Source: Thermoproteota archaeon (GTDB lineage: Archaea > Korarchaeota > Korarchaeia > Korarchaeales > Korarchaeaceae). From it: 64,000 bases of DNA. The position numbers and the translations under genes were made by a program. Location: NCBI GenBank assembly GCA_026986575.1, contig JALSOH010000009.1, positions 1-64,000 of the forward strand. Direction: 5' to 3'. The notes below the pieces were generated by a model, which was given only the letters and a program-made list of their open reading frames with translations, was not told the origin of the DNA and made no database searches. Shown piece after piece: positions 33,777 to 43,228 of the stretch. Numbering within the stretch: position 1 is the first letter of the stretch; each line of letters begins with the position of its first letter.

Positions 33777-36357
33777 AGGGGGAGGCGCTCACGTAGTCGA
33801 GGCCTATGCGGTGGCAGAACTCTATGCTCCTAGGATCTCCACCGTGCTCCCCGCATATGCCTATCTCCAAGTCGGGGTTGGCGGTCCTACCCTTCCCAAC
33901 GGCAATCCTCATAAGCTCGCCCACCCCGTCGAAATCGAGGGACTGGAAGACGTCGAAGTCCAGTATTCCCTTCTCCAAGTAGTCGTGCATGAACTTGTTC
34001 TCCACGTCGTCCCTGCTGAAGGTGAAGGTGCCTTGGGTCAGATCGTTGGTCCCGAAGCTGAAGAACTCGGCCTCCCTCGCTATCTTGTCAGCGGTGAGGC
34101 ACGCCCTGACAACCTCTATCATGGTGCCTATCGCGGCCTTAACACCCAACTCCTCCAGCACGGGCTCGATAGCGTGCTCCTTGACGTACCCTATCTCCCT
34201 GTAGTCACACACCTGAGGTATCATTATCTGAAGATGGAGGTCCTTGCCCTCCCTCCTCAGCTCTAGGTAAGCCTCAGCTATGGCTCTGGTCTGAGCCTCG
34301 TATATCTCGGGATTGGTTACGCCGAGCCTCACGCCCCTGTGTCCCATCATGGGGTTGGCCTCCTTCAGCTCCCTGACCCGCTTAAGCACGGCCTCCAGCC
34401 TCTCCACCTCGGCCTCATTCCCTCTGAGTTTAGCATCGCATATCCTCTCGAGGAGCTCCTCCGGGCTGGGAAGGAACTCGTGCAGTGGTGGGTCGAAGAG
34501 CCTCACAGTTACTTTCAACCCCTCCATCACCCTGAATATCTCTAGAAAGTCCCTCTTCAGGTGAGGGATGAGCTCTCTCAGGGCTTCCCTCCTCTCCCCC
34601 TCGTCCCTAGCCATTATCACGCGCTGGAATATCTCAAGTCTCTCCGGCTGTCTGAACATCCTCTCCGTCCTCAGCAGTCCAATGCCCTCGGCCCCGAACT
34701 CCCTAGCTATTTTCGCGTCCTCGGGCGTGTCGGCATTTGCCCTCACGCCCAGCCTCCTCACCTCATCAGCCCATCTGAGCAGCTCGAAGAACTCCTCGGG
34801 CAATTCACTCTTTGCAGTGGGTATCTCGCCCAAGTAGACGTTCCCAGTGAAGCCATCTATGGTTATGACATCCCCCTCCCTGACCACTAGATCGCCGACG
34901 CGGAACTCCCTCCTCTCCAGATCTATCTTTATGTCCTCAGCGCCCACCACAGCTGGCTTCCCTATCGCCCTAGCAACGACTGAGGCGTGACTGGTCATGC
35001 CTCCCCTGCTGGTGAGTATGCCCTGAGCCGCGTAGAAGCCGTGCACATCATCGGGCTTGGTCTCCTCCCTGACCAGTATCACCTTTTCGCCCCTCTCCGC
35101 CCATTCCACGGCCGTGTCGGCGTCAAAGACAACCCTTCCAGTGGCCGCTCCGGGCGAGGCGTTCAATCCCCTGGCTATTGGCTCGATACCCCTCTCCCTC
35201 ACGTACTTCTCATCTATTCTCGGGTATAGGAGTCCCATGATGTGTTCCGGTTTTACCCTAGCCAATGCCTCCTCCTTGGTGAGCAGGCCCTCCCTGACCA
35301 TAGCTACTGCGGTCCTCACCCTAGCGAGGGGCGTCATCTTGCCGTTCCTCGTCTGCAACAGGTACACCTTCCCCCTCTCGATGGTGAACTCTATGTCTTG
35401 GACCTCCTTCTTCACCCTCTCGAGCTTCTTCGCCATCTCGTACAGCTGCTGGTAGAGGTCCGGCCTTTCCCTCTTCAAGTCATCTATGCTCTTGGGGGTC
35501 CTAATGCCAGCGACGACGTCCTCGCCCTGGGCGTTGGGCAGGAACTCTCCGTACAGCACATCCTCACCGGTGGCCGGATCCCTGGTGAAGAGCACCCCCG
35601 TTCCTGAGTCCCAGCCCATGTTCCCGTACACCATGGCCACCACGTTCACGGCCGTTCCATCGGCTATATCCGGGGTGATCTTGTTGGCTTTCCTGTAGTA
35701 AACAGCCCTAGGGGAGTTCCATGACCTGAATACCGCCTCTATGGCCAGTTCGAGCTGCTTCCACGGGTCTTGGGGGAACCTATCGCCCAGCACTTCCTTG
35801 TATCTCCTCACCACCTCCTTCAGGTCCTCCGCCGTGAGTTCGGCATCTGTCTTTGCCCCTCTGAGGGCCTTCACCTCCTCCAAAATGTCGTCGAATACCT
35901 TGCGATCTATGCCGAGGACGGTCGTGCCGAACATCTGAAGGAAGCGCCTATACACGTCGTAGGCAAACCTCACATCCCCAGTCATCCTAGCCAAGGACTC
36001 CACTATCTCGTCATTGATTCCCAGGTTGAGTATGGTGTCCATCATCCCCGGCATCGACACGGGAGCGCCGCTCCTCACCGACACTAGGAGAGGGTTCGAG
36101 GGGTCGCCGAACCTCTTTCCCGTCTTGGACTCCAGCCACCTCATGGCCTCCCTTACCTGATCCATCAGGCCCTCCGGAAGCCTCTCGCCCCTTCTGTAGA
36201 ACTCCCTGCATGCCTCCGTTGTTATTGTGAATCCCGGAGGCACGGGGAGCCCTTGCTTGTACATGAGAACTAGTCCGGCGCCCTTACCACCCAGCAGCTT
36301 CCGGTTCTTGGGATCCGCCTCATCATACGTGTATACCAGCTTCTTCACAACATCCAC
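33700..36357 (-). CDS. ppdK: Pyruvate, phosphate dikinase
   Basis: An 885-residue protein of standard length. The ATP-grasp N-terminus (LLGGKGAGLVLMYKQGLPVPPGFTI) is followed by the phospho-histidine domain GGMTSHASVVARAIGKPAVVG with the catalytic His. The TIM-barrel PEP/pyruvate domain has GIGLLRTERMF and IGICGEHGGDPRS with the catalytic Cys. It interconverts pyruvate, ATP and Pi with PEP, AMP and PPi, serving gluconeogenesis or glycolysis in archaea. Confidence 0.97.
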   Translation of the reverse strand: MDVVKKLVYTYDEADPKNRKLLGGKGAGLVLMYKQGLPVPPGFTITTEACREFYRRGERLPEGLMDQVREAMRWLESKTGKRFGDPSNPLLVSVRSGAPVSMPGMMDTILNLGINDEIVESLARMTGDVRFAYDVYRRFLQMFGTTVLGIDRKVFDDILEEVKALRGAKTDAELTAEDLKEVVRRYKEVLGDRFPQDPWKQLELAIEAVFRSWNSPRAVYYRKANKITPDIADGTAVNVVAMVYGNMGWDSGTGVLFTRDPATGEDVLYGEFLPNAQGEDVVAGIRTPKSIDDLKRERPDLYQQLYEMAKKLERVKKEVQDIEFTIERGKVYLLQTRNGKMTPLARVRTAVAMVREGLLTKEEALARVKPEHIMGLLYPRIDEKYVRERGIEPIARGLNASPGAATGRVVFDADTAVEWAERGEKVILVREETKPDDVHGFYAAQGILTSRGGMTSHASVVARAIGKPAVVGAEDIKIDLERREFRVGDLVVREGDVITIDGFTGNVYLGEIPTAKSELPEEFFELLRWADEVRRLGVRANADTPEDAKIAREFGAEGIGLLRTERMFRQPERLEIFQRVIMARDEGERREALRELIPHLKRDFLEIFRVMEGLKVTVRLFDPPLHEFLPSPEELLERICDAKLRGNEAEVERLEAVLKRVRELKEANPMMGHRGVRLGVTNPEIYEAQTRAIAEAYLELRREGKDLHLQIMIPQVCDYREIGYVKEHAIEPVLEELGVKAAIGTMIEVVRACLTADKIAREAEFFSFGTNDLTQGTFTFSRDDVENKFMHDYLEKGILDFDVFQSLDFDGVGELMRIAVGKGRTANPDLEIGICGEHGGDPRSIEFCHRIGLDYVSASPFRVPVARLAAAHAVLREKGVEFPSY

Positions 36358-36403
36358 CGGTAAATGGAGGGAAGAAGGAACTTTTATTCGTTCATGATGG
36401 GGG

Positions 36404-36670
36404 TCAGAACTTCTCTATCTTTGAGTAGAGCTCATCACCCTCGAGCGAGAGTGTCACGTAGTTCTTGGCACCCTTTACTATCTCCACGGGAACCCTCCCC
36501 TTGGCCCTAAACCCAAACTTGGAGCCGAGTTTCTTGGCGACGCTCCTCTCAAGACTGACTATCAGCCACCCGACCCTCCAATCATCGTCCAGCTCCAAGT
36601 CCTCTACCTCACCTATGAACTCGCCGTCTAGGGCCACGACCTTCTCTCCTATTATCTCCTTGGCCCTCAT
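36404..36670 (-). CDS. PRC-barrel domain protein
   Basis: A small beta-barrel protein: MRAKEIIGEKVVALDGEFIG, then EVEDLELDDDWRVGWLIVSL and VPVEIVKGAKNYVTLSL, the PRC-barrel pattern. Archaeal stand-alone PRC proteins are linked to RNA processing and, in some groups (CdpB), to cell division. I prefer ATG 36670 over GTG 36679. It lies between a methyltransferase and PPDK on the same strand but separated from both. Confidence 0.82.
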   Translation of the reverse strand: MRAKEIIGEKVVALDGEFIGEVEDLELDDDWRVGWLIVSLERSVAKKLGSKFGFRAKGRVPVEIVKGAKNYVTLSLEGDELYSKIEKF

Positions 36671-36708
36671 CTCCTTCACCCGGTTCTGATCCCCTTAGAG
36701 GATATAAA

Positions 36709-37515
36709 TCATCCTTCTAGGAGACTGGGAGGTTTCAGGTCCTCCACTTTCCAGGCGTCTCGGGGCCTCATCCCCATTATTATTCCAGCGCTCTGATCCG
36801 ATAGGATGGGGAAGTACTCCACATCCTCGAAGAAGGCCCAGACCAAGGCGGACATGAGCGAGAGGTTCCACTGGTATACCCCGTACTCCACTGCCTCGCC
36901 CGTCTTGGGGGAGACCATGACCCTCCTCATGGATCCTCCCCTCGTGTCGTATCCCCTAAAGAGGCTCAGGGTGAGGTCACCGTCGAAGAAGAAAGGATAT
37001 ACTTCCCCGGAGGGATGCAGGTAGCCCTCCCAATACACCTGATCCAAGTGGTGTATCAGGATCGCCCCCTCCGGTTTCGTGATCTCCCTGATCGAGTTAA
37101 GGAGGAGGATCGTTCTCCAAGGATCGAAGTGAGGCATCGTCAACCCATAGACTAGGACCACATCCGCTCGCTCCACCAGCTCGTGGGCGAGGAAGGCATC
37201 CCCCTCTATCAGCTCCGGGATCTGCCCCAGCTCTTCCAGAACGAAATCCTTGGCCTTAGAGAGAGCATCCTCCCTCAAATCCAGTATAACAAGTTCAATC
37301 CCCTTTCCAGCCTCTTTAAGCACTTTACAAAGTGCCACCCCGCCTATCCCGACCCCTCCCATCAGATCTAGCACTTTGAATGAATCCCCTGAGAAGTAGG
37401 GATGCTTCACGACCTCCCTGAAGTACCCTATCGCCCTCTCGTATCTCTCCCTTCCAGGTCCCTCCGGATCTTCGGGCCATGGGAAGAGCGAGTAGAACCT
37501 CTTCATGTCCCCCAA
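36709..37515 (-). CDS. SAM-dependent methyltransferase-like protein, paralog A
   Basis: About 268 residues with a Rossmann SAM-binding start (FKVLDLMGGVGIGGVALCKVL), then IELVILDLREDALSKAKDF and ADVVLVYGLTMPHFDPWRTI. The N-terminal FYSLFPWPEDPEG and GRERYERA are shared with the neighbouring paralog B. The methyl acceptor is unknown. Starts TTG 37515 or ATG 37506 are both possible. It begins five bases after the stop of paralog B, one operon. Confidence 0.78.
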   Translation of the reverse strand: MGDMKRFYSLFPWPEDPEGPGRERYERAIGYFREVVKHPYFSGDSFKVLDLMGGVGIGGVALCKVLKEAGKGIELVILDLREDALSKAKDFVLEELGQIPELIEGDAFLAHELVERADVVLVYGLTMPHFDPWRTILLLNSIREITKPEGAILIHHLDQVYWEGYLHPSGEVYPFFFDGDLTLSLFRGYDTRGGSMRRVMVSPKTGEAVEYGVYQWNLSLMSALVWAFFEDVEYFPILSDQSAGIIMGMRPRDAWKVEDLKPPSLLEG

Positions 37516-37519
37516 GGTA

Positions 37520-38370
37520 TCACCTCAGCATTGATGGGAGCTCCAAGTCCTCGGGTCTGAGCTTCCTCCTCGGTCGCCTCGCCAGCAGGATGAACCTCCT
37601 ATAATCTAGGGAATGTAAGTCCACCTCCTTGAAGAAGAGCCACATCAGGGACAGGAAGTCCGCGACTCCCCAGAAGTAGACCTCGAGCTCGGCAATCTCT
37701 CCTCTAAGTAGAGAGAAGTGAGCCCGCCTGAATGTCCCCCTCTTGAAGTCGTATCCCTTGTGCATGCTCAGGATGGGCTCATCTCCCTTGAACTCAGCCA
37801 TTACATCCTTGTATCCGGTCATGTAGAACACCCAGTACCTCCTGTCCGCCTCCTCGACCAACAGGACCCCATCGTCCTTCAGTGACTCGCTTATGGAAGC
37901 TAGGAGGAGACTCGCCCTCCAGGGATCGAAATGTGGGGTAGAGAGCCCGTACATCAGGACCAGATCAAGGTCCTTCAACACCTCGTGGACTCTCGTGGCG
38001 TCGTGGACTAGGATCTCGCCCTCCTCGCCCAGCTCCTCCCTTGAGAACCGTCTAGCTACCTCCAGCGCCTTCTCCCTCAGGTCCAATAGGTACAGCCTCA
38101 CCCTCCTATCCAGAGACTTGGAAAGGGCCACCCCTCCTATCCCCTCACCGCTCAGTATGTCCAGTATGCGGGGCTCTTCAGGTAGCTCGCTCAGGAATGG
38201 ATGATTCTTGAGCTCTGAGAACTCTTTCAAAGCCCTCTCGTACCTCTCCCTCCCCTCAGGCGTATACGGATCCCCGTGCCATGGTAGGAGGGAATATACA
38301 CCGTCAAGTTCCGATCCCTTCAGGAGATCACCCTTACAACCCGACCGTCACAGACTAAAACTTTCTTCAT
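37520..38370 (-). CDS. SAM-dependent methyltransferase-like protein, paralog B, with apparent N-terminal frameshift
   Basis: The body (from about 38330 down) reads YSLLPWHGDPYTPEGRERYERA, RILDILSGEGIGGVALSKSL, LYLLDLREKALEVARRF and VLMYGLSTPHFDPWRASLLL, parallel to paralog A. No ATG, GTG or TTG exists in that frame before 38230, which is well inside the homologous region. ATG 38370, about 25 bases after a CTATTTTT element, opens MKKVLVCDGRVVR in another frame. Adding one base at the GGG run (38331-38333) joins the frames. Either a sequencing or genomic indel, or a CTG start near 38317, explains this. Confidence 0.7.
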
Positions 38371-38409
38371 GGAGGGTGGACGCAGGCACAGAAAAATAGG
38401 GAGATGAGC

Positions 38410-38967
38410 TCAACCCTTTAACATCTTGATGAACTCTCTCATCCAAGCAGGCAGGTCCGGCCACGCTCTGGCGGTTACGAGGTTCTCGTGGACGACCACC
38501 TCCTGATCGACGTACTCAGCCCCATGGGCCTTGACGTCGGGGCTCACGGCCACATATGATGTCATCTTCATACCCGGACTTATCAACTTGTATCCAGTTA
38601 GGAGGAGTGGGCCGTGGCATATCGCAGCGATAGGCTTCTTGGCCTCCATGAAGTGCCTGACGATCCTCTCCAAGTCAGGATTCAGCCTGATGTACTCAGG
38701 CGCCCTGCCTCCAGGTATGACAAGCCCGTCGTACTCCTCTGGGTTCACCTCCTTGAACTCCTTGTCCACCCATCCGAACCTGTATCCGGGCTTCTCGGTG
38801 TAGGTCTCCCAGCCGGGCTCGAAGTCATGAACGACGGTCATCAGGGTTTTCTTGGTTGGGGCCGCAACGTGGACCTCGAATCCCTCCTCCTTGAGGCGCC
38901 AGTATGGGTAAAAAAGCTCTTGGGCCTCCACAGCATCCCCGGCTACAATAAGGACCTTCTTGGTCAT
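38410..38967 (-). CDS. DJ-1/PfpI family protein (deglycase/glyoxalase III-like)
   Basis: A 185-residue PfpI-type protein with nucleophile elbow AAICHGPLLLTGY (Cys) and the conserved Glu region near KKVLIVAGDAVEAQELFYPYW. DGLVIPGGRAPEYIR is also typical. Members hydrolyse or repair methylglyoxal adducts, and some were first described as proteases. Probable cytosolic stress function. Confidence 0.9.
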   Translation of the reverse strand: MTKKVLIVAGDAVEAQELFYPYWRLKEEGFEVHVAAPTKKTLMTVVHDFEPGWETYTEKPGYRFGWVDKEFKEVNPEEYDGLVIPGGRAPEYIRLNPDLERIVRHFMEAKKPIAAICHGPLLLTGYKLISPGMKMTSYVAVSPDVKAHGAEYVDQEVVVHENLVTARAWPDLPAWMREFIKMLKG

Positions 38968-39060
38968 GTGGTCACCTAATTATCAAGGAATCGAGGGAGA
39001 GATAACGATTTCCCCACTATAGTAAAAATTTTGAGGGAAAGCTCTGAAATACTGCGACTA

Positions 39061-39975
39061 CTAAGTTCCCTCATTTCCCCTCTTGGATGTGAGGAAAGCC
39101 CAAGCGAGTATGACCAGTATCAGCACTAGGGACAGTCCAGTAGGCAGGTGAATACCGAAGGCAGTGAGCAGGAAGGCCACTCCTAGATAGAGCAAGTATA
39201 CGGCTAGCCCCTTGCCCAAATTCTCTAGGCGCTTGACTCCATGTTCCAAAACGAAGTAGAGGGATCTTAGACCCAGAACCGCGAGTATGTTGGACGTGTA
39301 GGCCGTGAAGAACTCCCTAGTTATCGCGAGAACTGCGGGCACGGAATCGAAGGCGAACATTATATCGGTAGTCTCTATAGCTAGGAGCACGAGCACCAAG
39401 GGGGTGAACACCCTCCTGCCGCTCCTGACTACGATGAACCGGTCTCCCTCATACTCGTGGGTCAGGGGGAGGAACCTCTTAGCCAGCTGAACGACCTTAT
39501 TCTTACCCGGATCTACGCTCTCTGCGCCGCTCTTAGCCATCTTGTATCCGGAGTATATCAGTATGGCGCCGAACACGTACACCATCCAGTGGTACCTCTC
39601 CAGAAGCGCAACGCCTACGATTATGAATAACCCCCTGAAGAGGGCGGCGAATATTATACCTAACAGGAGGACGAAGGGCCTTGAGTGATACGGCACGGAG
39701 AAGTAGGTGAATATTGCTAGGAAGACGAACACGTTGTCCATTGACAGCGTGTACTCGGTTACATAGGCTGTTATGTACTTGATGAACTCCTCCAGACCGT
39801 AAATGTCCAGAATAAAAACGGAAAAAGCTAGTCCGATTGATATCCAGATAGCCACCCATTTTAAACTATCCTTCAACGTGACCTCTGTCTTCTTGTAGTG
39901 TCTGAGGTCCAAGTAGAGGAAGACCACGATCATCGCGTGGAATGCTATCCAGAAGGTGGGAGAGGTCACCTCCAT
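39061..39975 (-). CDS. TerC/Alx family membrane protein, likely metal exporter
   Basis: A 304-residue protein with about eight helices and both acidic TerC motifs: TEYTLSMDNVFVFLAIF and AIETTDIMFAFDSVPAVLAIT. TerC proteins such as Alx/MeeF export Mn. A TTTTTAATAG box sits about 30 bases upstream of the ATG. It is close to an Nramp-like carrier, and the two may balance metal levels. Confidence 0.92.
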   Translation of the reverse strand: MEVTSPTFWIAFHAMIVVFLYLDLRHYKKTEVTLKDSLKWVAIWISIGLAFSVFILDIYGLEEFIKYITAYVTEYTLSMDNVFVFLAIFTYFSVPYHSRPFVLLLGIIFAALFRGLFIIVGVALLERYHWMVYVFGAILIYSGYKMAKSGAESVDPGKNKVVQLAKRFLPLTHEYEGDRFIVVRSGRRVFTPLVLVLLAIETTDIMFAFDSVPAVLAITREFFTAYTSNILAVLGLRSLYFVLEHGVKRLENLGKGLAVYLLYLGVAFLLTAFGIHLPTGLSLVLILVILAWAFLTSKRGNEGT

Positions 39976-40159
39976 TTCAATCCATTAGCCCGAATGAGGC
40001 TCTATTAAAAAGTTAATTGGGGAAAGGGGAGAATGAGCCGCGGAAATTGGTTGAGACGTTGAGAGGGGCTGTCCAGTCGCTTCGGAAAGGCTTTCACTTC
40101 TAATATGAAAATTTATTCATCCATAATTAGCTCGAAGGAAAAAATAGGGAGGGTATGTC

Positions 40160-41653
40160 TCAGCCACCTAGGAACTGGACGTTGAGGTAGAGAGCGAAGG
40201 CGTAGGTAAACATTATGGCGCTTATGAGCATGAAGATGAATGGTATCCACGAGGGCCTGACCACCTTGCCGGCCGGGTGTATCTTAGGCAGCATGTACCA
40301 GTTCTGGTAGAGGAAGAGCCAAGTGTAGATCACCATTATGAACATGTTGGTGACACCGGTGAGTATTATCAGGAAGCCCGGCCTCTGGAGCAGCACAGTT
40401 ATCGCTCCTATCACCGTATATATGGTTATCAGGTAGTAGTAGATCTTCCTGTACTCTATCTTCTCGGGCACGCCCGGTAAGGTGTAGGCGTTGCTGGCGA
40501 ATATCCTACCGACTCCGTCCAAAGCGGTTATGTAGGCATCGACCAAGAAGAAGAACCCTATCAGGTAGAGAGCAGCCCTTCCTGCATCTCCCCAGAGGTG
40601 ACCGAACCACTCGGCCTGCACGACCACCAATTTAAAGCCCTTAGGCAGCGCTTCAGCTCCCTTCTGGAGGTATTCTGGTCTGAGGACGGCATAGGTCAGC
40701 AGGGTCGTGAGCACTATCGTGAGGGTGTTCAACGCGACTCCGAATAGGTTGTCAACCCAGAGCCAAGTCATCCAATCCTTCCATCTCTTCCTGTTCTCTG
40801 GCGTGTCAGGGAAAGCTACTCCGACTCCGGGTATGGGCTCTGGCTCACCAGTTATGGGGCTGGTCACCCTGCCTATGTGGGCAGACATACCGGCGTTCTT
40901 GTCTCTAACCCAGAAGCTGTACAGGAGGTTCCATATACCTCCAGCTCCCGTGTAGGCTATCAGCGTTATGAAGATGCCCATGTCAGCCTTGTCGAAGTTG
41001 GAAGGAAGTAGGTTGAATCCTTGGCTGAAGGGTATCAGGGCGGGGAAGTACTCGCCAACGACCTTACCTACGGCAGGCGAGAAGAGCACGACGAGAAGCA
41101 TGCCGCCGAATGACACTATAGCAGCTAAGCTCTCTATGTACTCCACTATCTTGTAGGCCACGGGACCTATCATGAACATGACCCAAATGAGGAAGATCGC
41201 CACTTCGGACCAGAACCTGGTCTGGCCTGCAGCATCCCATCCCGGTGGGAACTTTGTGAGCGCAGCTAATGCGGTCGCACCGCCTGATACATAGCCTCCT
41301 ACCCACAGATAGACCACGAGAGCCACGAAGAAGGCGAACCATCCGTAGAGCCTATTAACCCTGTGGAATCCCTCGAATATGGACTCACCAGTGGCCATGG
41401 TATACCTAGCAATCTCTAGGTTGACCCAGTACTGGAGGGAGGCGTAGAAGAGGAGCCATCCGAGGAAGAAGAGGCCGTACTTGGCCACCATGTAGGGCCA
41501 CCATATGAGCTCTCCGCTTCCTTGGGAGAGCCCTGCCCACACCAAGCCCGGTCCGAACATCGCAGCCCATCCTGGGAAGTCTGGGAGATCCTTCACGTCA
41601 AAGGGCTTAGTGAATCTCCCAAAAATGAGGCTTCCACCTTCCTCCTTAGCCAT
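40160..41653 (-). CDS. Nramp-superfamily-like transporter with altered metal-site motif
   Basis: About 497 residues with roughly eleven helices. The opening MFGPGLVWAGLSQGSGELIWWPYM occupies the place of the Nramp helix-1 motif DPGN, here SQGSGE. So the classical Mn/Fe ligands are changed and the substrate may be different. VALVVYLWVGGYVSGGATAL and the soluble loop after residue 270 are also unusual. ATG 41653 has AGGGTG upstream; GTG 41662 is an alternative. Confidence 0.72.
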   Translation of the reverse strand: MAKEEGGSLIFGRFTKPFDVKDLPDFPGWAAMFGPGLVWAGLSQGSGELIWWPYMVAKYGLFFLGWLLFYASLQYWVNLEIARYTMATGESIFEGFHRVNRLYGWFAFFVALVVYLWVGGYVSGGATALAALTKFPPGWDAAGQTRFWSEVAIFLIWVMFMIGPVAYKIVEYIESLAAIVSFGGMLLVVLFSPAVGKVVGEYFPALIPFSQGFNLLPSNFDKADMGIFITLIAYTGAGGIWNLLYSFWVRDKNAGMSAHIGRVTSPITGEPEPIPGVGVAFPDTPENRKRWKDWMTWLWVDNLFGVALNTLTIVLTTLLTYAVLRPEYLQKGAEALPKGFKLVVVQAEWFGHLWGDAGRAALYLIGFFFLVDAYITALDGVGRIFASNAYTLPGVPEKIEYRKIYYYLITIYTVIGAITVLLQRPGFLIILTGVTNMFIMVIYTWLFLYQNWYMLPKIHPAGKVVRPSWIPFIFMLISAIMFTYAFALYLNVQFLGG

Positions 41654-41870
41654 AGATAGCACCCTGTCTGTTGTCTAACATTCCTTAGGCAATTAATATA
41701 AAGATGGCTCTCCGGTCCCCGCTGAGCCCAAGGCCAAGCTTCAGGAACCGTTGCTCGAAATGGCCATCTTTTTAACGTTAAGTTTCAGCATTAACTCCTC
41801 CTAAATCTTATCAATATATGTTGTAATATCTGGGGTATGATGATTATTAAAATGAAAAGACGCCCTAATA

Positions 41871-41886
41871 GAAACATATATGTTTC
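41871..41886. promoter_or_regulatory. 16-bp perfect palindrome upstream of cupin pair
   Basis: GAAACATATATGTTTC is a perfect dyad about 57 bases before the first cupin ATG, upstream of a TATA-like ATTAATATC. It is a candidate operator or activator site. Confidence 0.5.
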
Positions 41887-41942
41887 ATGGAGTATCCGAG
41901 CAAAGATTAATATCGTTTCCGGCCCTTATCCGCGGTGATGAT

Positions 41943-42290
41943 ATGTATAAGATGGTTAGGAGGGTCGAGGCCAAGCCATATGAGACCTGGCCGGGCGTCA
42001 CTCGGAGAGCCCTCGCGCTGGGTGAGAAAATACTCCTCTTGGAGATTTCACTGGGGAAAGGGGCAGTAGCGCCTGCTCACTCCCATCCTAACGAGCAGTC
42101 AGGTTACATCGTGAGAGGAAGGCTCAGGATAAGGATAGGAAGCGAGACGCATGAGCTTAATCCAGGTGATGCCTACATAATCCCCCCTTATGTTGAGCAC
42201 GAGGCGGAGGCTATGGAGGACACGGTAGTGGTTGAGGTGTTCTCTCCCCCTCACGAGCTCCTGAAGAAAGATCTAACGGGTGAGGTGTGA
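41943..42290 (+). CDS. Cupin-domain protein 1
   Basis: A 115-residue single cupin: motif 1 PAHSHPNEQSGYIVRGRLRI and motif 2 GDAYIIPPYVEHEAEA, with the usual His/Glu metal ligands. ATG 41943 follows GGTGATGAT. Small cupins may be isomerases, dioxygenases or sugar-binding sensors. It overlaps the next cupin frame closely (two-base gap from stop to ATG 42293), so they form an operon. Confidence 0.85.
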   Translation: MYKMVRRVEAKPYETWPGVTRRALALGEKILLLEISLGKGAVAPAHSHPNEQSGYIVRGRLRIRIGSETHELNPGDAYIIPPYVEHEAEAMEDTVVVEVFSPPHELLKKDLTGEV

Positions 42291-42292
42291 TT

Positions 42293-42709
42293 ATGCCTAA
42301 GTATGTGGTTAGCCCTGAGGAGATTACTGGTGGCGCTCCCATGGAGAAGGGGGCTGGTGAGAGGAAACCCGTGAGGGACCTGAAGATAATATATCCGGAG
42401 AACGTGGATCCGGATCCCAAGACCCTCATTCTGGGAGTGGTGGAGGTAGATCCGGGCCATCACACCCCCTTGCACAGGCATAGGTGCGAGGAGGTTTACT
42501 ACATCCTGCAAGGGGAGGGAGAAGTGGAAATAGAAGGCCAGAAGTATCCGGTGAAGGCCGGTTACGGAGTTTTCCTGCCTGAGGGTGTGAGGCACAGGAT
42601 TCACAACACCGGGAAGGAGGTGCTCAGGTATGTGGCAGTTGGCGGTATAATGATGGTCCCCTTAGTACCTAAATGGCCTACAGAGTCTCCCTACGAGATA
42701 CTGGAGTGA
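42293..42709 (+). CDS. Cupin-domain protein 2
   Basis: A 138-residue single cupin with motif HHTPLHRHRCEEVYYILQGEG and GYGVFLPEGVRHRIHN. The His-rich metal site (HRHR...E...H) is complete. GAGGTG lies five bases before ATG 42293. It is not a close copy of cupin 1. The pair may form a heteromer; function unknown. Confidence 0.87.
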   Translation: MPKYVVSPEEITGGAPMEKGAGERKPVRDLKIIYPENVDPDPKTLILGVVEVDPGHHTPLHRHRCEEVYYILQGEGEVEIEGQKYPVKAGYGVFLPEGVRHRIHNTGKEVLRYVAVGGIMMVPLVPKWPTESPYEILE

Positions 42710-42754
42710 TTAGTCACCATCTACCTTTTTATGTGTGGTGGGGAGGTCCGCTGG

Positions 42755-43228
42755 ATGTACAAGGCTCCCCCGAAATTCATCTACGTAAGGTGGATAGGTC
42801 TGCTCTGTACCCTAGTACCGATGATCGCCTTTCTCGTGGTTACTGTACTATCGAGCGGATACCACGGGGTTCCCTATACCTTGGCTAGCTTCCTACCCCT
42901 GCTCGTCCTCTCATACTACCTCGATAGGATAGTAGGGGCTCTTCCCCTTCCGGAGAGGCTCAGGCACCCCTATTTATTGATTGCACTAGCTTGGCTCTTG
43001 GCTTATCCCTTGGCTAGGCTAATGATCACTGAGCCCATGCTGATAGTCCTAGGATATCCCACCTTGGCCTTCAACGGATTGATGGGCGCCCTACTGATAC
43101 TTCTGGGATTGGCTTTCTTAGGGTTCGCGTACGGGACCTTCTTCTACACAGCATACATAACAATCTTCAGGATCTATCTCAAGAGGAAGCTGAAAAAAGG
43201 AGAGGTACCTAAGGAGCTCACCGAGTGA
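42755..43228 (+). CDS. Polytopic membrane protein, unknown
   Basis: About 157 residues with four hydrophobic helices (WIGLLCTLVPMIAFLVVTVL, LASFLPLLVLSYYL, YLLIALAWLLAYPLARL, LMGALLILLGLAFLGFAYG) and a basic tail (KRKLKKGEVPKE). ATG 42755 has GGAGGT upstream. The 3' end overlaps ilvD by 11 bases. Family not recognised. Confidence 0.7.
   Translation: MYKAPPKFIYVRWIGLLCTLVPMIAFLVVTVLSSGYHGVPYTLASFLPLLVLSYYLDRIVGALPLPERLRHPYLLIALAWLLAYPLARLMITEPMLIVLGYPTLAFNGLMGALLILLGLAFLGFAYGTFFYTAYITIFRIYLKRKLKKGEVPKELTE

Noticed and set aside
33670-35698. Several plus-strand frames across ppdK
   Set aside because: They are shadows of the highly conserved PPDK gene on the minus strand.
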